A stretch of 45,000 bases of DNA from Chara braunii. Its lineage: Eukaryota > Streptophyta > Charophyceae > Charales > Characeae. The notes under the pieces are model-generated. The model saw nothing but the letters and a program-made list of their open reading frames with translations, ran no database searches and was not told where the DNA came from. Location: positions 22,223-67,222 of the forward strand of contig BFEA01000681.1 in NCBI GenBank assembly GCA_003427395.1, read 5' to 3'. The position numbers were made by a program, and so were the translations under genes. Positions 43,980-45,000 of this stretch are shown here, piece by piece. The stretch's first letter is position 1; each line of letters begins with the position of its first letter.

Positions 43980-44388
43980 GCGTGGGTGTGTAGTGCATCC
44001 TAGTCCACCGGCTCCGAATCGTGCCTGGGACTTCAGCCCCCCAGTACGACGACTCACGCACGGGTTCGATTTCGGGCGTTCGACCACGCGTACCCCCTAT
44101 GCTACAGCGAACGAGAAACGCCCTCGGCTGGGCCACCTCTGCAATTGCATATGAAAAACTTTCGCATGTGGTTCAGTAGCTCGGCAGGGATACGCCCACC
44201 TAAGGGATGGTGAGAGCTCCCGCAGGTGGAGGTAGTGGTGCCTCGCGTGACTCTGTCCTATCGTAGGGACTCGCGAGAGGTACGGCTGACGCACTCGGCC
44301 GGACCGGCAAACGCTCTCCGCGACAAGTCCTGCATAATCCTGCGTGACGGGGCCAAGAGGGTCCCGTGCGGGACCGAAGCGCTCGACA
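43980..44388 (+). mobile_element. Right-end segment of the TGTC-type family (copy C)
   Basis: It matches 23680-24088 and, inverted, 17111-17485. It ends ...GAAGCGCTCGACA at 44388, followed at once by retroelement pol sequence. The abrupt junction supports 44388 as a true element end or rearrangement point. Confidence 0.62.
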
Positions 44389-45000
44389 GCGCGACTCGTG
44401 AGGAAGGAGCAGTTAGAGGATCAAGTCTTCGTAGTATATGTCAGACCTGTCACTTAGCCTAAGGAAGAAGATAGTCCCACGGATTCAACCATTGCCAAGT
44501 TGCTGAAAGAGTTTAAGGATTTGGCAGAGCCGCCAACAGGAGTAGTGCCACGGCCGATCCAGCATAAGATAGAAATAGAACCTGGCACAGGTTGGCAGTA
44601 GGACTCTTAATGGAGCAGTTTACAGGATGTCCCCTAGGGAGTTAGAGGAGTTGCGCAAGCAGTTGGATGGGCTCCTTGAGAAAGGTTGGATTAGGCCCAG
44701 TTCGTCTACTCTTGGAGCACCAGTTTTGTTCGTCCCCAAAAAGGAAGGAGAATTGTGTATGTGCATAAACTATAGGGGTCTAAATGCGATCACGGTAAAG
44801 AACGTTAAGCCACTGCCCAGGATAAACGATCTCTTAGATCGGGTGCAGGGTTGCGAATATTTTTCGAAAATCGATTTGAATTCCGGGTATCATCAGATAT
44901 ATGTCCATCCTGATGACCAGTACAAGACTACGTTCCGGACTAGGTATGGGCACTGCGAGTTCATAGTGATGCCCTTTGGACTAACCAACACGCCTGCTAC
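44389..45000 (+). pseudogene. Ty3/gypsy protease end and reverse transcriptase N-terminus, truncated at window end
   Basis: From about 44412 the frame reads EDQVFVVYVRPVT, a TAG stop at 44455, then STIAKLLKEFKDL and [15 protein letters not shown]. After a frameshift between 44583 and 44612 comes the RT start: [63 protein letters not shown] and [14 protein letters not shown] at 45000. These are the classic RT fingers/palm motifs of Ty3/gypsy. It is a different lineage from the pol at 27616. Upstream parts are replaced by copy C, and the rest lies beyond the window. Confidence 0.88.

Larger units (their letters stand above)
37878..44388 (+). mobile_element. Long non-coding repeat, copy C
   Basis: It is a near-identical duplicate of copy B from TTTGGTTCTGAGCAACGG to GAAGCGCTCGACA. 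It lacks about 82 bp present in B near 22411-22494 and differs mainly toward both ends. Many Ns fall at the same positions as in B, while some Ns of B are resolved here. It contains the (GA)n tract (38798-38882), conserved blocks and hairpin array of B. There is no convincing protein. Confidence 0.75.

Overview
The window looks like repeat-dense nuclear DNA from a large-genome plant-lineage eukaryote. The evidence is plant-type Ty3/gypsy gag-pol remnants, U2 and U6 spliceosomal RNA sequences inside repeats, long microsatellites, and no compact gene arrangement. From memory, the retroelement proteins (a Gag with a PKVNIFHFNGDRVSEWLELL-type core and one with a long N-terminal coiled coil) resemble those abundant in the charophyte alga Chara braunii. 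That assignment is inference. No intact host protein gene is visible; every long reading frame belongs to a decayed retroelement.

Layout. 1-1.2 kb: a GT microsatellite, then the N-terminal part of a gag broken at about 1169. 1.2-6.6 kb: a patchwork of C-rich/G-rich 24-bp minisatellites carrying four U2 snRNA pieces, a tandem satellite with a 20-bp palindrome, two degenerate tRNA-like sequences, and a GGGGCCC/ATGCAT-rich palindromic block. 6.6-12.5 kb: copy A of a long non-coding repeat. 12.5-14.97 kb: the left arm of a 2.5-kb inverted repeat that carries a U6 sequence. 14.97-17.1 kb: minus-strand gag-protease remnant, interrupted by a foldback MITE at 15650-16086. 17.1-24.09 kb: copy B of the long repeat. 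24.4-31.06 kb: a decayed but nearly full-length Ty3/gypsy gag-pol, followed by a second gag-like reading frame (31.3-33.5 kb). 35.39-37.87 kb: the right arm of the inverted repeat. 37.88-44.39 kb: copy C, almost identical to B. 44.39-45 kb: a pol fragment running off the end.

The most unusual signal is inside copies A, B and C. Each has an array of short hairpins. The hairpin tip is conserved (CCCT-TAAGTT-AGGG and variants) while the flanking 7-9-bp arms change from unit to unit yet stay complementary. Many arm changes are covariations or G.U wobbles that only work on plus-strand RNA. This points to selection on an RNA structure, not to a simple DNA repeat. The arrays are followed by a second tandem repeat (period about 122 bp in A) and by a block of about 300 bp conserved between A and B. 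Together they look like a long structured non-coding RNA carried by a mobile element.

Several repeat junctions share short ends (TGTCRG... and ...GCGCTCGACA), suggesting a DNA-transposon-like family. One gag is split at the same codon between about 1169 (plus strand) and 17110 (minus strand), with these ends at both breaks. This implies an insertion followed by an inversion. B and C share unresolved bases (N) at matching places, so part of their identity may come from assembly.
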